64,000 nucleotides of DNA from positions 248,001-312,000 of the forward strand of contig NZ_CP092588.1 of NCBI RefSeq assembly GCF_023920225.1, in the 5' to 3' direction. The stretch is from Vibrio gazogenes. Lineage in GTDB: Bacteria; Pseudomonadota; Gammaproteobacteria; Enterobacterales; Vibrionaceae. A program made the translations under genes and the position numbers. Of the stretch, positions 25,979-34,671 are shown one piece after another; the stretch's first letter is position 1, and each line of letters starts with the position of its first letter. A model generated the notes under the pieces. That model ran no database searches, was not told the origin of the DNA, and saw only the letters and a program-made list of their open reading frames with translations.

Positions 25979-26008
25979 TGATTTATTAACACTTTGGTAA
26001 GTTGAATT

Positions 26009-27931
26009 ATGAAAGTCAGTGAATTTATCCGTGAGATTATATTATATATTGGTGGGGTGAATAATATCCTTGGGATAAATCACTGCTCAACTCGTTTGAG
26101 ATTTGATATTGATAATTTAGAAGAAGTGGATATAAGTGCGTTAAACAGAATTCCTAAAGTGGTTGAGGCGTTTTATCGGGCAGGACAGGTTCAAATTATT
26201 ATAGGCGATGATGTTAACGTTATATATAAGGAATTATTAAGAACTTACGATATCCCGGTTGCGTATCAATCAAGAGTTGAATTCAATAATGATGGTTCTT
26301 TATTGAAAGGAACCTTAAATAAGTTGATGTCAACTCTGGTTGGTATATTCCAACCCATCGTTCCTGCGATTATCGGTGCAGGTATGATTAAGGCGGGATT
26401 GTTGCTTTTTGTTAGCATCCACTTTATGGATAAATCCGATGATGTTTATCAACTATTAAATTTGATCTCTGATTCTATATATTACTTTCTTCCTATACTA
26501 CTTGCGTTATCATGCTCATATAAATTTAACACAAATTCATTCTTATCTATCTCAATTGCAGGTGTTTTGGTTTATCCAGAACTTTTAAAAATACTATTGA
26601 CGACCAATGTTATTGAAATTGCCGGGATAGATCTCTCTTCTACCCAATATGCATCATCGATTATTCCTATCATACTCACCATTTGGATGATGTCTTATGT
26701 TGAACGACTTTGTGATCATGTGATACCGAGTATGGTTGCAATATTTTTAAAACCAGTTGTTATTTTAATTGTCATTGTCCCAATTTCATTGACTATTTTA
26801 GGCCCTGTTGGCAATCATATCGGAGGTATGCTGTCTAATTTCACTGTTTTTGTGCAGAGAGAATTCGGATGGTTTGCGAATGCACTGCTTGCTGCATGTA
26901 TGCCATTTTTTGTCATGTTTGGTATTCACAAGATATTCTATCCTATAGTGATATCAGCCATGACTAAAACGGGATATGATACTTTGGTTCTTACCGCTAT
27001 GTTAGCATCAAACGTTGCTCAGGGTGCTGGTGCTTTAACGGTTTGGTTATTCACACAAAGAAAATCGCTAAAGCAAATCGCATTGCCGGCAGGAATAGCC
27101 GCTTTATTTGGTATTACAGAAGTGGCGTTATACAGTGTCCATTTGAAAATGAGACAAGCATTCGTCTGTTGTATGATCGGTGCAGCAACTTCTGGGTTGC
27201 TTGCTGGTATCCTTGGGCTTAAAGCTTACGCAAATCTAGCCCCCGGATTAGTCACTTTACCAATGTTTATTGATGATGGATTTAATTTTCAATATTCATT
27301 GATAGTCATATTTACTTCTATTTTGGTTACATCTGTCTCTATATACCTATGGAACTTGAAGACAGGATTTCTTGCTGCAGTCAGTGAGTCTGATGATATA
27401 GAGAAAAAGAATATTGATGATATAGAAAACAGAGATGAAGATAATAGAGATATAAAAGATTCCAATACATTAGCAAATCGGATAGTTATCTTTTCACCAA
27501 TGTTTGGTGAGTTACGCTCATTGAATGAAGTAAAAAATGATGACTGGATAGACAATAATAACTGGAAAGGTGTCGGTATATTACCCTCTCAAGGAATTGT
27601 CAGAGCACCATTTGATGGTATTGTTACTTCAAAATCTGTAAGTAACCACTCAATAAATTTAACTTCAATTGAAGGTGTTGAGCTAATGATATGTATAGGT
27701 GTGAATGAGGATCAAACGAGTTCAGACTTATTTTTTTCATATGCCAATGTGAGTGATTATGTAGAGCTTGGCGATAAACTGATTGAATTTAATATTGAAA
27801 AAGCGATTGAACATGATATGGATATATTTAGTGTGGTGATTGTTACCAATTCATCCGATTATTTTGATGTTATTTCGAGTGTAGAATCAAATAGCGTAAA
27901 ACCAAGTAAGCCATTGCTTACAATATTATAA
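26009..27931 (+). CDS. PTS beta-glucoside transporter IIBCA with a degenerate IIA domain
   Basis: 640-residue paralogue of the preceding permease with fused IIA. IIB (about 1-80) has the active Cys26 in NHCSTRLRFD. IIC (about 105-445) has GITEVALYSVHLKMRQ. An acidic linker (about 450-490) leads to a IIA-Glc-type domain (about 490-640). In IIA the assisting His is kept (H547 in SNHSINL). The phosphorylated His, expected 15 residues later, is Cys562 (ELMICIGVNE instead of ELxxHxGIDT), and the IDTV motif is also lost. This IIA therefore probably cannot pass phosphate in the normal way. The ribosome site is weak. The gene is even more AT-rich than its neighbour. Confidence 0.9.
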   Translation: MKVSEFIREIILYIGGVNNILGINHCSTRLRFDIDNLEEVDISALNRIPKVVEAFYRAGQVQIIIGDDVNVIYKELLRTYDIPVAYQSRVEFNNDGSLLKGTLNKLMSTLVGIFQPIVPAIIGAGMIKAGLLLFVSIHFMDKSDDVYQLLNLISDSIYYFLPILLALSCSYKFNTNSFLSISIAGVLVYPELLKILLTTNVIEIAGIDLSSTQYASSIIPIILTIWMMSYVERLCDHVIPSMVAIFLKPVVILIVIVPISLTILGPVGNHIGGMLSNFTVFVQREFGWFANALLAACMPFFVMFGIHKIFYPIVISAMTKTGYDTLVLTAMLASNVAQGAGALTVWLFTQRKSLKQIALPAGIAALFGITEVALYSVHLKMRQAFVCCMIGAATSGLLAGILGLKAYANLAPGLVTLPMFIDDGFNFQYSLIVIFTSILVTSVSIYLWNLKTGFLAAVSESDDIEKKNIDDIENRDEDNRDIKDSNTLANRIVIFSPMFGELRSLNEVKNDDWIDNNNWKGVGILPSQGIVRAPFDGIVTSKSVSNHSINLTSIEGVELMICIGVNEDQTSSDLFFSYANVSDYVELGDKLIEFNIEKAIEHDMDIFSVVIVTNSSDYFDVISSVESNSVKPSKPLLTIL

Positions 27932-27943
27932 TTATATGGTGAT

Positions 27944-28789
27944 ATGAATATGAAGATTATAAAGATTTTAAACACAAGTGTTGTTCTTGTGAAAAGAAAT
28001 GATAATCGAGAAGTAATCGTGTTTGGAAAGGGCATCGGTTTTAAAAGCAAACCGGGTGACCGAATTAATCCTGATGATATTGAAAAAACATACATACTAG
28101 AAAGTGACTCAGTAACATTAGAGGTGATTGACTTATTAAGAGATATTCCTGGAGAGTATCTATCTTTGGTGAGTGAGATTGTTGAGCACACTGAATCGGT
28201 GTTAAAAGTATCTTTGTATGAACATGTTTATGTTTCACTCATTGATCACTTATATTTCGCAGCCAAGAGACTGAAACAAAACATGCCTATTTCTAATCGG
28301 ATGCATTGGGAAATACAGAAACTATATCCTATGGAATATAGTTTAGGGAAACATGCATTAACACTGGCTAAGCAATATCTGGATGTGGATTTCCCTGAAG
28401 AAGAGGCATCCAATATCGCATTTCATCTGATTAATGCACAGCAGGTCGATCAAAATATGAATCAGGTGATGCTGTTAGCAAGCATTGTGAAAAATATCTT
28501 AAATATTGTCAAAATAACATTTGATGTTGAATTTGATACGTTCTCAGTAAATTATTCTCGCTTTGTAAATCATTTGCAATTTTTTGCCCAAAGACTCGTT
28601 GGAGACAAAATGCTGAAGAGTGATGATGATGAGTTTCTAATGAGTGCAATACATAAGTACAATGAAGAATATGAGTGTGCTTTATCGATAAATGATTATG
28701 TTAAAGCTCGATTTGAACGCTCTATTCCCAATGAAGAGCTTCTGTATTTAATTATTCATATTAATCGAGTTATTGTAAGAGATAAATAA
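27944..28789 (+). CDS. BglG/LicT family transcription antiterminator
   Basis: 281 residues. It has an N-terminal RNA-binding CAT domain (MKIIKILNTSVVLVKRN...EVIVFGKGIGFKSKPGD, about 1-60) and two PTS regulation domains. PRD1 carries histidines in SLIDHLYFA and SLGKHALTLA; PRD2 carries them in RFVNHLQFFAQRL and YLIIHINRVIV. When sugar is absent the paired permease phosphorylates PRD1 in known systems and silences the protein; when dephosphorylated it binds the RAT at 24501-24528 and opens the operon. It follows the second permease by 12 bases. All four PRD histidines appear present. Confidence 0.93.
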   Translation: MNMKIIKILNTSVVLVKRNDNREVIVFGKGIGFKSKPGDRINPDDIEKTYILESDSVTLEVIDLLRDIPGEYLSLVSEIVEHTESVLKVSLYEHVYVSLIDHLYFAAKRLKQNMPISNRMHWEIQKLYPMEYSLGKHALTLAKQYLDVDFPEEEASNIAFHLINAQQVDQNMNQVMLLASIVKNILNIVKITFDVEFDTFSVNYSRFVNHLQFFAQRLVGDKMLKSDDDEFLMSAIHKYNEEYECALSINDYVKARFERSIPNEELLYLIIHINRVIVRDK

Positions 28790-28798
28790 GGAGCTAAA

Positions 28799-30256
28799 AT
28801 GTCCGAAGTTATGAGAAAGTTCCCCGATGGATTTTTGTGGGGAGGCGCAATTGCAGCCAATCAGGTCGAAGGGGCTTGGAATCTGGACGGTAAGGGAATA
28901 TCAACGGCAGATATAGCAACTTATAAAAAGAATCTGTCGAAGGGTGACTACGTAAAGCACAATTCTGTTGATGAACAACAAATTAAAGCTGCGATGGAGT
29001 CACTATCTACTGATGAGTATCCGAAACGTAGAGGTATTGATTTTTATCATAGATATAAAGATGATATTACCTTGATGGGACAATTAGGAATTAAAGCACT
29101 ACGTTTTTCAATTGCATGGACTCGAATTTACCCTCACGGTGATGAAACTCAGCCCAATGAAGCCGGTTTAGAATACTATGACCGTTTAATTGATACATTA
29201 ATTGAACAGAATATTATCCCTGTGGTCACCTTATCTCATTATGAAATGCCAATGCATTTAGTGAATGAATATGGAGGATGGTCTTCTCGTCAGGTTGTTG
29301 GTTTTTTCGAACGTTTATGTGTCACTTTATTTGAACGCTACAAAGAAAAAGTTAAATATTGGATTACATTTAATGAGATTGACAGTATTGTCCGTCATCC
29401 ATTCAGTAGTGGTGGTATTATTCCACATCGATTTGAAAATGTAGAACAAGCTGTCTATGATGGTCTTCATCATCAATTTATTGCAAGTGCAATTGCGGTT
29501 AAACATTGTAAAAAAATCATACCCGATGCACAGATTGGCTGTATGTTAACAAGCCTACTTACTTATCCACATACTTGTAATCCTGATGATGTGTTCGCGG
29601 CACATTGGAATAATCAATTCAATTACTTCTTTACCGATGTTCAAGTCAGAGGTGCTTATCCTAAATATATTCAGCGCTACTTTGATGAGAAAGGGATAAA
29701 AATAAAGCTAGAAGAAGGTGATGAAGCGTTACTCTATCATAATACTGTAGATTTTATTTCTTTTAGTTATTACAACTCTTTCGTGACAAGTGCGGATAGT
29801 GAAGGCTTGGAAACCGTCAGTGGTAATACAATGGGTGGAATCAAGAACCCATACTTGCCCGTATCAGAATGGGGTTGGCAAATTGATCCGCTTGGTCTGA
29901 GAATCGCGCTCAATAATTTATATTCGCGCTACCAGAAACCACTCTTTATTGTGGAAAATGGATTGGGTGCATATGACAAAGTTGAAGATGATGGCTCGAT
30001 TATCGATGACTATCGAATTCAATACTTACGCGCTCATATAGAACAAATGCACGAAGCGATTTTGGATGGTGTTGAACTCATGGGATATACATTGTGGGGG
30101 ATCATTGATCTGATTAGCTATTCTTCTTCAGAGATGGAGAAGCGATACGGTTTAATTTACGTAGATCAAGATAATGATGGCAATGGGACTTTAGAAAGGA
30201 AAGTGAAAAAAAGTTTCTCATGGTACAAAAATGTTATTGAAGACAATGGATTATAG
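28799..30256 (+). CDS. 6-phospho-beta-glucosidase, glycoside hydrolase family 1
   Basis: 485 residues. Splits phosphorylated beta-glucosides (for example cellobiose-, arbutin- or salicin-6-phosphate) delivered by the PTS. The catalytic acid/base is in WITFNEIDS and the nucleophile in PLFIVENGLGAYD. The N-terminal FPDGFLWGGAIAANQVEGAW is the GH1 signature 2. The C-terminal SSSEMEKRYGLIYVD phosphate-loop region (with the K-x-Y motif) supports a phospho-specific enzyme. AAGGAG precedes the ATG by 7 bases, the best ribosome site of the operon. Last gene of the operon. Confidence 0.93.
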   Translation: MSEVMRKFPDGFLWGGAIAANQVEGAWNLDGKGISTADIATYKKNLSKGDYVKHNSVDEQQIKAAMESLSTDEYPKRRGIDFYHRYKDDITLMGQLGIKALRFSIAWTRIYPHGDETQPNEAGLEYYDRLIDTLIEQNIIPVVTLSHYEMPMHLVNEYGGWSSRQVVGFFERLCVTLFERYKEKVKYWITFNEIDSIVRHPFSSGGIIPHRFENVEQAVYDGLHHQFIASAIAVKHCKKIIPDAQIGCMLTSLLTYPHTCNPDDVFAAHWNNQFNYFFTDVQVRGAYPKYIQRYFDEKGIKIKLEEGDEALLYHNTVDFISFSYYNSFVTSADSEGLETVSGNTMGGIKNPYLPVSEWGWQIDPLGLRIALNNLYSRYQKPLFIVENGLGAYDKVEDDGSIIDDYRIQYLRAHIEQMHEAILDGVELMGYTLWGIIDLISYSSSEMEKRYGLIYVDQDNDGNGTLERKVKKSFSWYKNVIEDNGL

Positions 30257-30482
30257 TTAGCCTACCGCACTAAAAGAGCGATGAATACGCTACTTGGAGC
30301 ATCTTGAATCAGATGGTTTTCCAAGGTATCCATCGCTTATCAAGCCGATCATTTACTGGTGACTAAACGAGTCGCCAGTCGCAGAAATATGATGTCCTAA
30401 TATCAATTTACCTTCGAAATAAGCGCTCAGTTTGCTGAATATAAATGTGTCGGTGGGTCGGAAAGCAAACTCATGTCAGATC
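30257..30482 (+). other. gap after the bgl operon with a hairpin
   Basis: ACTGGTGACT (30355-30364), loop AAACG, AGTCGCCAGT (30370-30379) forms a 10-base stem with one G-U and no T-run. An imperfect longer inverted repeat (GCGATGAATAC with GTATCCATCGC) lies just before it. No gene or clear terminator was seen. Confidence 0.4.
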
Positions 30483-30869
30483 TCAGTGGGTATATTGTGC
30501 CAATAAACGCTTCAATGCATCCGGATCTTGCTGTGCAAGCTTATCCAAGGCTTCTTTTGCGGTGTTTCTCATATTTTCTTGGTGCGTTTTTTTCACCGTC
30601 TCAATCTTATTCAAAAGTTTGGTCAGTTCTGCAACTTCTTTACTTTTACTATTCTTACTTAACTCAAGAACCACCTTTGCCAGCAAACTGAGCTGAGTAC
30701 CGTAACTTGCAACATGACTGATCACTTCTTTTTCAATCGCTTGATTGCCGGCAAAATTCAGTTCGATTTGCGGTGATAAAAAATTAGTTCGGGTGTTTAT
30801 ATCTTGCTCAACCGCGCCGCTGAATGGTAAATAGATGTTTTTTAACCAATATGTAAACCATGGATTCAT
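30483..30869 (-). CDS. hypothetical protein
   Basis: 128 residues starting MNPWFTYWLKNIYLPFSGAV, no signal peptide. The N-terminal third is aromatic and may contact the membrane. The rest (about 45-128) is strongly helical and charged (KNSKSKEVAELTKLLNKIETVKKTHQENMRNTAKEALDKLA), probably a coiled coil. I do not recognise the family. AAGG lies 9 bases before the ATG. It stands alone between the bgl operon and an acetyltransferase on the same strand 119 bases away. Confidence 0.6.
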   Translation of the reverse strand: MNPWFTYWLKNIYLPFSGAVEQDINTRTNFLSPQIELNFAGNQAIEKEVISHVASYGTQLSLLAKVVLELSKNSKSKEVAELTKLLNKIETVKKTHQENMRNTAKEALDKLAQQDPDALKRLLAQYTH

Positions 30870-30988
30870 ATCTTTAAACCTTAAAAAATATCATGTATTG
30901 ATATGAAAATAGTCTACCTTTTGTTTTTATGTGTTTAATTGATTATTAAATATGTGTGATTTTCGACTTTTATCACGCATCAGTCCTT

Positions 30989-31492
30989 TTATTGCATACT
31001 GGCTTCAATGTCTAGCTGCCAATAGCCGACTGAAATATAGCGATTAAACTTGAAACCGATGTTGTTAAATTCACCAACGGGTTTGAACCCCAAGGATTCA
31101 TGTAACCGAACACTGGGTAAATTTGGCAGGGCAATCACTCCCATCACGTTTTTAATCCCTTGCTGTTTCAAGCGTTCTAGAAGCTCGCTATATAACTTAC
31201 GTCCGAACCCATTTCCTGCTGCAGTCGGTGCTAAGTAAATGGTCAATTCTACAGTGAATCTATATGCAGAGCGGGTATGCCAAGGACTGGCATAAGCATA
31301 CCCCATGATCTCATCATCCACTTCTAAGACAAGCCACGGTAGGCCCGTGCTTAATGTTTTTTGCAGACGTGCAGACATTTGATCGACGGATAGGGGCTGC
31401 TCTTCAAAAGTGATGGTCGTGTCACGAATAAAATGATTGTAAATCGCGGTGATAGCCGCGGAATCATTTAAATGACTATCTCTGATCTTCAT
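30989..31492 (-). CDS. GNAT N-acetyltransferase (phosphinothricin acetyltransferase-like)
   Basis: 167 residues. The PAT-family pattern is clear: IYNHFIRDTTITFEE near the N-terminus, IMGYAYASPWHTRSAYRFTVELTIYL, then the acetyl-CoA loop in GNGFGRKLYSELLERLKQQG, and SVRLHESLGFKPVGEF. Members acetylate phosphinothricin or methionine sulfoximine/sulfone; the native substrate here is unknown. Start ATG 31492 is close to an AGGGAGGACG-type purine run on the minus strand. No operon partner. Confidence 0.87.
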   Translation of the reverse strand: MKIRDSHLNDSAAITAIYNHFIRDTTITFEEQPLSVDQMSARLQKTLSTGLPWLVLEVDDEIMGYAYASPWHTRSAYRFTVELTIYLAPTAAGNGFGRKLYSELLERLKQQGIKNVMGVIALPNLPSVRLHESLGFKPVGEFNNIGFKFNRYISVGYWQLDIEASMQ

Positions 31493-31538
31493 ACGTCCTC
31501 CCTGACGTTCTTGTTCTTAATTGACACTCAACGTCTGA

Positions 31539-32147
31539 TTATGCCCCAACCCATTTACTGATACCAATCGCTTCCATGACAAATTCAACCGATAGAGCAG
31601 CAAGAATCATCCCCATAATCCGGGTGAGAAGAGAGGCGCCGCCAATGCCGATGATTCTGATAATCCCACCTGAAAAAATGAGTAATATCAGTGTAACGGT
31701 TAAAACGGAAAGCATCGTTAATGATGTGATGGCCTGATCTTGAATCGTATAAACATTGTTATCGGTAATGAGGATCACTGCCAAAATAGCACCGGGTGAC
31801 GCAGTGGCGGGAATGGCGAGTGGAAATACCGCAATATCATGCAGCGGTTCTCTTGCCTTTTCTTGATTATCATTAGAGAAGATCATTTGTAGCCCGAACA
31901 GGAACAGAATAACCCCTCCGGCGACCTGAAAAGAAATCAGGCTGATGCCCATTGCACCCAGTAGTAGCTGCCCGACAATAATCGCACCGATTAAGATGAG
32001 CGCGGCATAAAAAATAGTCTTGTATGCGGTTTTTCTGCGTTCTTTGGCTGAAAATTTGACCGTCATACCCGCAAATAAGGCCATTGTTCCAATGGGATCA
32101 ATCGTTGCCCAAATGATGAGAAAATCGTGGATTACTTTGTCTATCAC
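31539..32147 (-). CDS. MarC family integral membrane protein
   Basis: 202 residues with six membrane segments. The MarC (UPF0056) pattern is seen in WATIDPIGTMALFAGMT at the N-terminus, GGVILFLFGLQMIF, and PLAIPATASPGAILAVI in the central repeat. The family was once linked to multiple antibiotic resistance, but its function is unknown. Single gene; the start ATG 32147 is followed upstream by an AT-rich leader. Confidence 0.88.
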   Translation of the reverse strand: MIDKVIHDFLIIWATIDPIGTMALFAGMTVKFSAKERRKTAYKTIFYAALILIGAIIVGQLLLGAMGISLISFQVAGGVILFLFGLQMIFSNDNQEKAREPLHDIAVFPLAIPATASPGAILAVILITDNNVYTIQDQAITSLTMLSVLTVTLILLIFSGGIIRIIGIGGASLLTRIMGMILAALSVEFVMEAIGISKWVGA

Positions 32148-32541
32148 TCGTTTTTTAGTCCTCAGTTATCACATATTACATAGTCAGGAGACGCTATATC
32201 CTAATCGACTGATGAACGTTTATCGTCCATAGAGAGTCCCCACAATGACATTTTTTAGAAAGAGATGGTCATGATCCTATATCTTATACTCGTAGATGAG
32301 AGCATGCGGTACTTAAATATGACGAAAAATTAACGATTGACGCCAGATTTGTTTTGTTAGTTTTTGTTGCGAGTGATTCAATCAAGTACCGGAGAGCACT
32401 AAAAAGGTCGCGAGAGTGCAATAAATTGTACTAAAAATATAGTACACAATATGCGTTAAGGTGAAAGGTCGCCATGCGGCTGCAAACGAAATTTTGGCGT
32501 CGTTCGCAAGGAGAGGGCAGAGATTAAAAAGTGAGAAGACA
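32148..32541. other. gap with an inverted repeat
   Basis: TGTACTA (32427-32433), six bases, TAGTACA (32440-32446) is a perfect inverted repeat that could be an operator for the small downstream gene. A GCGTTA motif (32454-32459), the kind that ends integron attC sites, follows, but no full attC can be aligned. No gene seen. Confidence 0.35.
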
Positions 32542-32745
32542 ATGAATCGAATCATCACATCGGCACTTTTGTCATTATCTATGATGCTGAGCATCGGGGC
32601 CTGTCAGGCTAACCCACAATCTCATTCATCACATGAGATGACCCGGTGGTCTGTTCCGGTCGGGGTGAAGTCCTGCGCGAGTTGTCCAGAACCTGCTTTT
32701 ACGGGTGTCCTGCCCGAAAAAGCTTCATCATTCTTCCTTGAATGA
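32542..32745 (+). CDS. small putative lipoprotein
   Basis: 67 residues starting MNRIITSALLSLSMMLSIGAC, a hydrophobic signal segment that ends in a lipobox-like IGAC (Cys21). The mature part is about 47 residues with the motif KSCASCPEPAF. GAGAAG precedes the ATG. The frame after position 32745 is not open, while another frame (32705-32902) stays open, so this could be the start of a frameshifted gene. I do not recognise it. Confidence 0.4.
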   Translation: MNRIITSALLSLSMMLSIGACQANPQSHSSHEMTRWSVPVGVKSCASCPEPAFTGVLPEKASSFFLE

Positions 32746-33012
32746 TTTTCTTTGTTTAGTGGTTCATGAGTGCGTTTATATTCTCGATGGTGTGGCCGAT
32801 TATCCAAAATTAAATAAACGTATTTATCGTCAGAAAGACATGCCGTGGAATCTTGTCGATATTGATAATATTGGAGAGCCAAGTGTAGGTAAAAAGGCAT
32901 AAAAAGGCGCTGATATGGACGCAATTCGTGCTTGTATTCTCTGTGTGGGGTTTGCGCCTCAGGTATTTAGGAGGGCTATATAGCTTATTTGTTCGCTGTC
33001 CTGTGTTCGTGA

Positions 33013-33291
33013 TCACTCAGCAGGGAATTTTTGTTTTTGGTGTAGTACGCGCATAACATGGACGATATCACCTTCAACCCAGTACGAGACGATCATTGAT
33101 ATCTCAGAAATGCTCAGAAGTCGTCCCCGAATGCCATCACGCTGTACCCCCATAAGAGGTTGTTCCAAAAGGTTTTCGACTTTGGCCTCGATAAGTTCAT
33201 CGGTTTTCTCGGCAGCGTCTGGGTTAAAATCGTAAAGAAACTCGAAGATCTTTTCGCGATCATTGAGAGATTCTTCCTCCCATAAAATCAT
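33013..33291 (-). CDS. RelE/ParE family toxin
   Basis: 92-residue type II toxin. The fold pattern is WEEESLNDREKIFEFLYDFNPDAAEKTDELIE (two helices), a beta-sheet core with GIRGRLLSISEISMIVSYWVEGD, and the C-terminal strand VHVMRVLHQKQKFP, as in ParE/RelE members. It either blocks gyrase (ParE) or cuts ribosome-bound mRNA (RelE); which one cannot be decided. The ATG overlaps the antitoxin stop codon by four bases (ATGA), so the two are translated together. Confidence 0.87.
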   Translation of the reverse strand: MILWEEESLNDREKIFEFLYDFNPDAAEKTDELIEAKVENLLEQPLMGVQRDGIRGRLLSISEISMIVSYWVEGDIVHVMRVLHQKQKFPAE

Positions 33292-33572
33292 AGTTTGCCT
33301 CGGTTGCGAATCTTAGCCTTACGTTCAGTCATTCGAGATTTCGCAGCGTTATGGTCAGTGAAAACAGCTTTTCCTGAGTCAAACTTCTCAAAAGCTAGGT
33401 TGACTTGGTCAGTAAGCCATGCATCATGAGATAACGTTTTTCGTTGTTGCTCAGCGAGTTGTTCGGTAAGTTCACGGCAAGCGTCGCTTAAGGTTCGACC
33501 TTGGCTTTCAGCCATTTGTTGGGCTAAACGCTTTGTTTCCTCATCAACACGAAATTGAATTCTAGTGTCCAT
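33288..33572 (-). CDS. RelB/DinJ family antitoxin
   Basis: 94-residue antitoxin. The N-terminal ribbon-helix-helix is RIQFRVDEETKRLAQQMAESQGRTLSDACRELTEQL (about 4-40), and the C-terminal half is charged and likely disordered until it wraps the toxin. Start ATG 33572 has AGGAG 7 bases upstream; an ATG at 33611 is in frame but unsupported. It precedes and overlaps the toxin gene. It probably represses its own promoter in the region just upstream, which also carries the attC-like repeat. Confidence 0.87.
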   Translation of the reverse strand: MDTRIQFRVDEETKRLAQQMAESQGRTLSDACRELTEQLAEQQRKTLSHDAWLTDQVNLAFEKFDSGKAVFTDHNAAKSRMTERKAKIRNRGKL

Positions 33573-33630
33573 GATTTGCTCCTGATTTGGTGTGTGTACA
33601 AATGTTAGCACTGGGTGTGAGAAGCGGCAA

Positions 33631-33752
33631 CTAACAATCGGCTCAACGGGACAGAAAACCGCACGATTTTTGGCTTGGTTTGCTTTTGAGGTTTCGGCTG
33701 GTTAAATTGAGTGCATAGGGTATTGTTTTTGCCCATTAGCCTTAGTGGTTGA
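33631..33752 (+). repeat. integron attC-like (VCR-like) site
   Basis: From memory of Vibrio attC sites, the segment keeps their plan: CTAACAATCGGCTCAACGGG at the left end, a GGTTTCGGCTGGTTAAATTG central block, and a right end with GCCCATTAGCCTTAGTGGTT that is partly complementary to the left arm. The final GTTA core is not intact, so it looks like a decayed site. It lies directly upstream of the toxin-antitoxin pair and before a kinase gene. No integrase gene is in the window. Confidence 0.5.
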
Positions 33753-33896
33753 TTGACCTTTATACAAAGACAAATTGACAACTGAGCGCCTTTATATAAA
33801 AGTGGGTGTATGAAATCTAATCAAGTTCAACTTAACAATCGAATTATCATCATTCCTTAGGAATGGTGGGATTTTGGTATACTTTGTATAAATCTG

Positions 33897-33925
33897 ACCC
33901 ACCCTAGAAGGTGGGTTTTCTTTTT
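33897..33925 (+). terminator. hairpin with T-rich tail before the kinase gene
   Basis: ACCCACC (33897-33903), loop CTAGAA, GGTGGGT (33910-33916), then TTTCTTTTTC. It is 37 bases before the kinase start and just after a TATACT-like -10 element, so it could attenuate the kinase gene or end a transcript entering from the left. Confidence 0.6.
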
Positions 33926-33961
33926 CTACCTTTTGGGAACTGGTCTCTTGGAGGGATTCAA

Positions 33962-34477
33962 ATGAAAAAGGTAGCCGTTTTTGGAAAACCGGGTAGCGGA
34001 AAATCAACAGTAAGCAAAGCATTAGCGTTAGCGAGCGGTTTGCCGCTTCACCAACTCGATTCAATGGTCTACAAACCAAATGGTGAGTTTGTAGCGCGAG
34101 AAGAATTTGATGCTGCTTACAACGAGATACTGCGTTCAGACTCATGGGTCATTGACGGCCTTGGTCCCATCAATTCCTTTTATGAGCGTTTAGCTGCGGC
34201 AGATACTCTTGTTTATATCGACCTACCATACTCAGTCAGTTACTGGTTCGTAACCAAGCGCTTGCTGAAAGGGTTATTTGTAAAACCTGAGGGTTGGCCT
34301 GATGGCTGCTCCATATTAAAAGGTTCTCTGAATAGCTATAAGACTTTGAAGTTATGCCCTAGGTTCTGGAATGATGATTTTTTGTCTAAGTTAATGGCGT
34401 ACTCTGGAAGCAAAGATGTCTACATCATCAAAACCGTGTCAGAGCTGAATGATTTTGCTTTCGTACATGCTAAATAA
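33962..34477 (+). CDS. P-loop kinase, adenylate kinase-like (topology modulation protein-like)
   Basis: 171 residues with an intact Walker A GKPGSGKST (about 8-16) and a following base-binding segment LPLHQLDSMVYKPNGEFV. The motif WVIDGLGP in the middle and YIDLPYSVSYWFVTKRLL (LID-like) agree with the small AAA_17/FlaR-like nucleoside or adenylate kinase-like proteins often seen as cassette genes. The substrate is not known. The ATG at 33962 has GGAGG 8 bases upstream. It follows the attC-like element and precedes a truncated fosA, so it may have arrived as mobile cargo. Confidence 0.75.
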   Translation: MKKVAVFGKPGSGKSTVSKALALASGLPLHQLDSMVYKPNGEFVAREEFDAAYNEILRSDSWVIDGLGPINSFYERLAAADTLVYIDLPYSVSYWFVTKRLLKGLFVKPEGWPDGCSILKGSLNSYKTLKLCPRFWNDDFLSKLMAYSGSKDVYIIKTVSELNDFAFVHAK

Positions 34478-34527
34478 CACGTATATAAACGAGTATAAAA
34501 ATACGTTAATTTGAATGGAGTAATACG

Positions 34528-34671
34528 TTGATTTCAGGATTAAATCATATCACGCTCGCAGTCAGTGATTTGGAGCATTCACTTAACTTTTATCTCAATA
34601 TTCTGGGTTTTACTGGACATGTGAAGTGGGAAAGTGGCGCATACCTCTCTATCGGAGGTGTGTGGTTTTGA
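34528..34671 (+). pseudogene. fosA: truncated fosfomycin-resistance thiol transferase (fosA-like fragment)
   Basis: 47 codons from a TTG with GGAG 7 bases upstream encode MISGLNHITLAVSDLEHSLN and then SGAYLSIGGVWF before a stop. This is the N-terminal third of the FosA glyoxalase fold (first metal-ligand His in LNHITLAV); intact FosA has about 135 residues. The following bases do not encode the rest in any frame I can see. The enzyme would be inactive. Confidence 0.75.

Noticed and set aside
32705..32902. 65-codon open frame MSCPKKLHHSSLND...
   Set aside because: No ribosome site and overlaps the small lipoprotein frame; it may be the second half of a frameshifted gene, but I cannot show it.
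32920..33012. Second attC site on the left of the toxin-antitoxin pair
   Set aside because: Only scattered similarity to attC ends in either orientation; no paired arms could be aligned.
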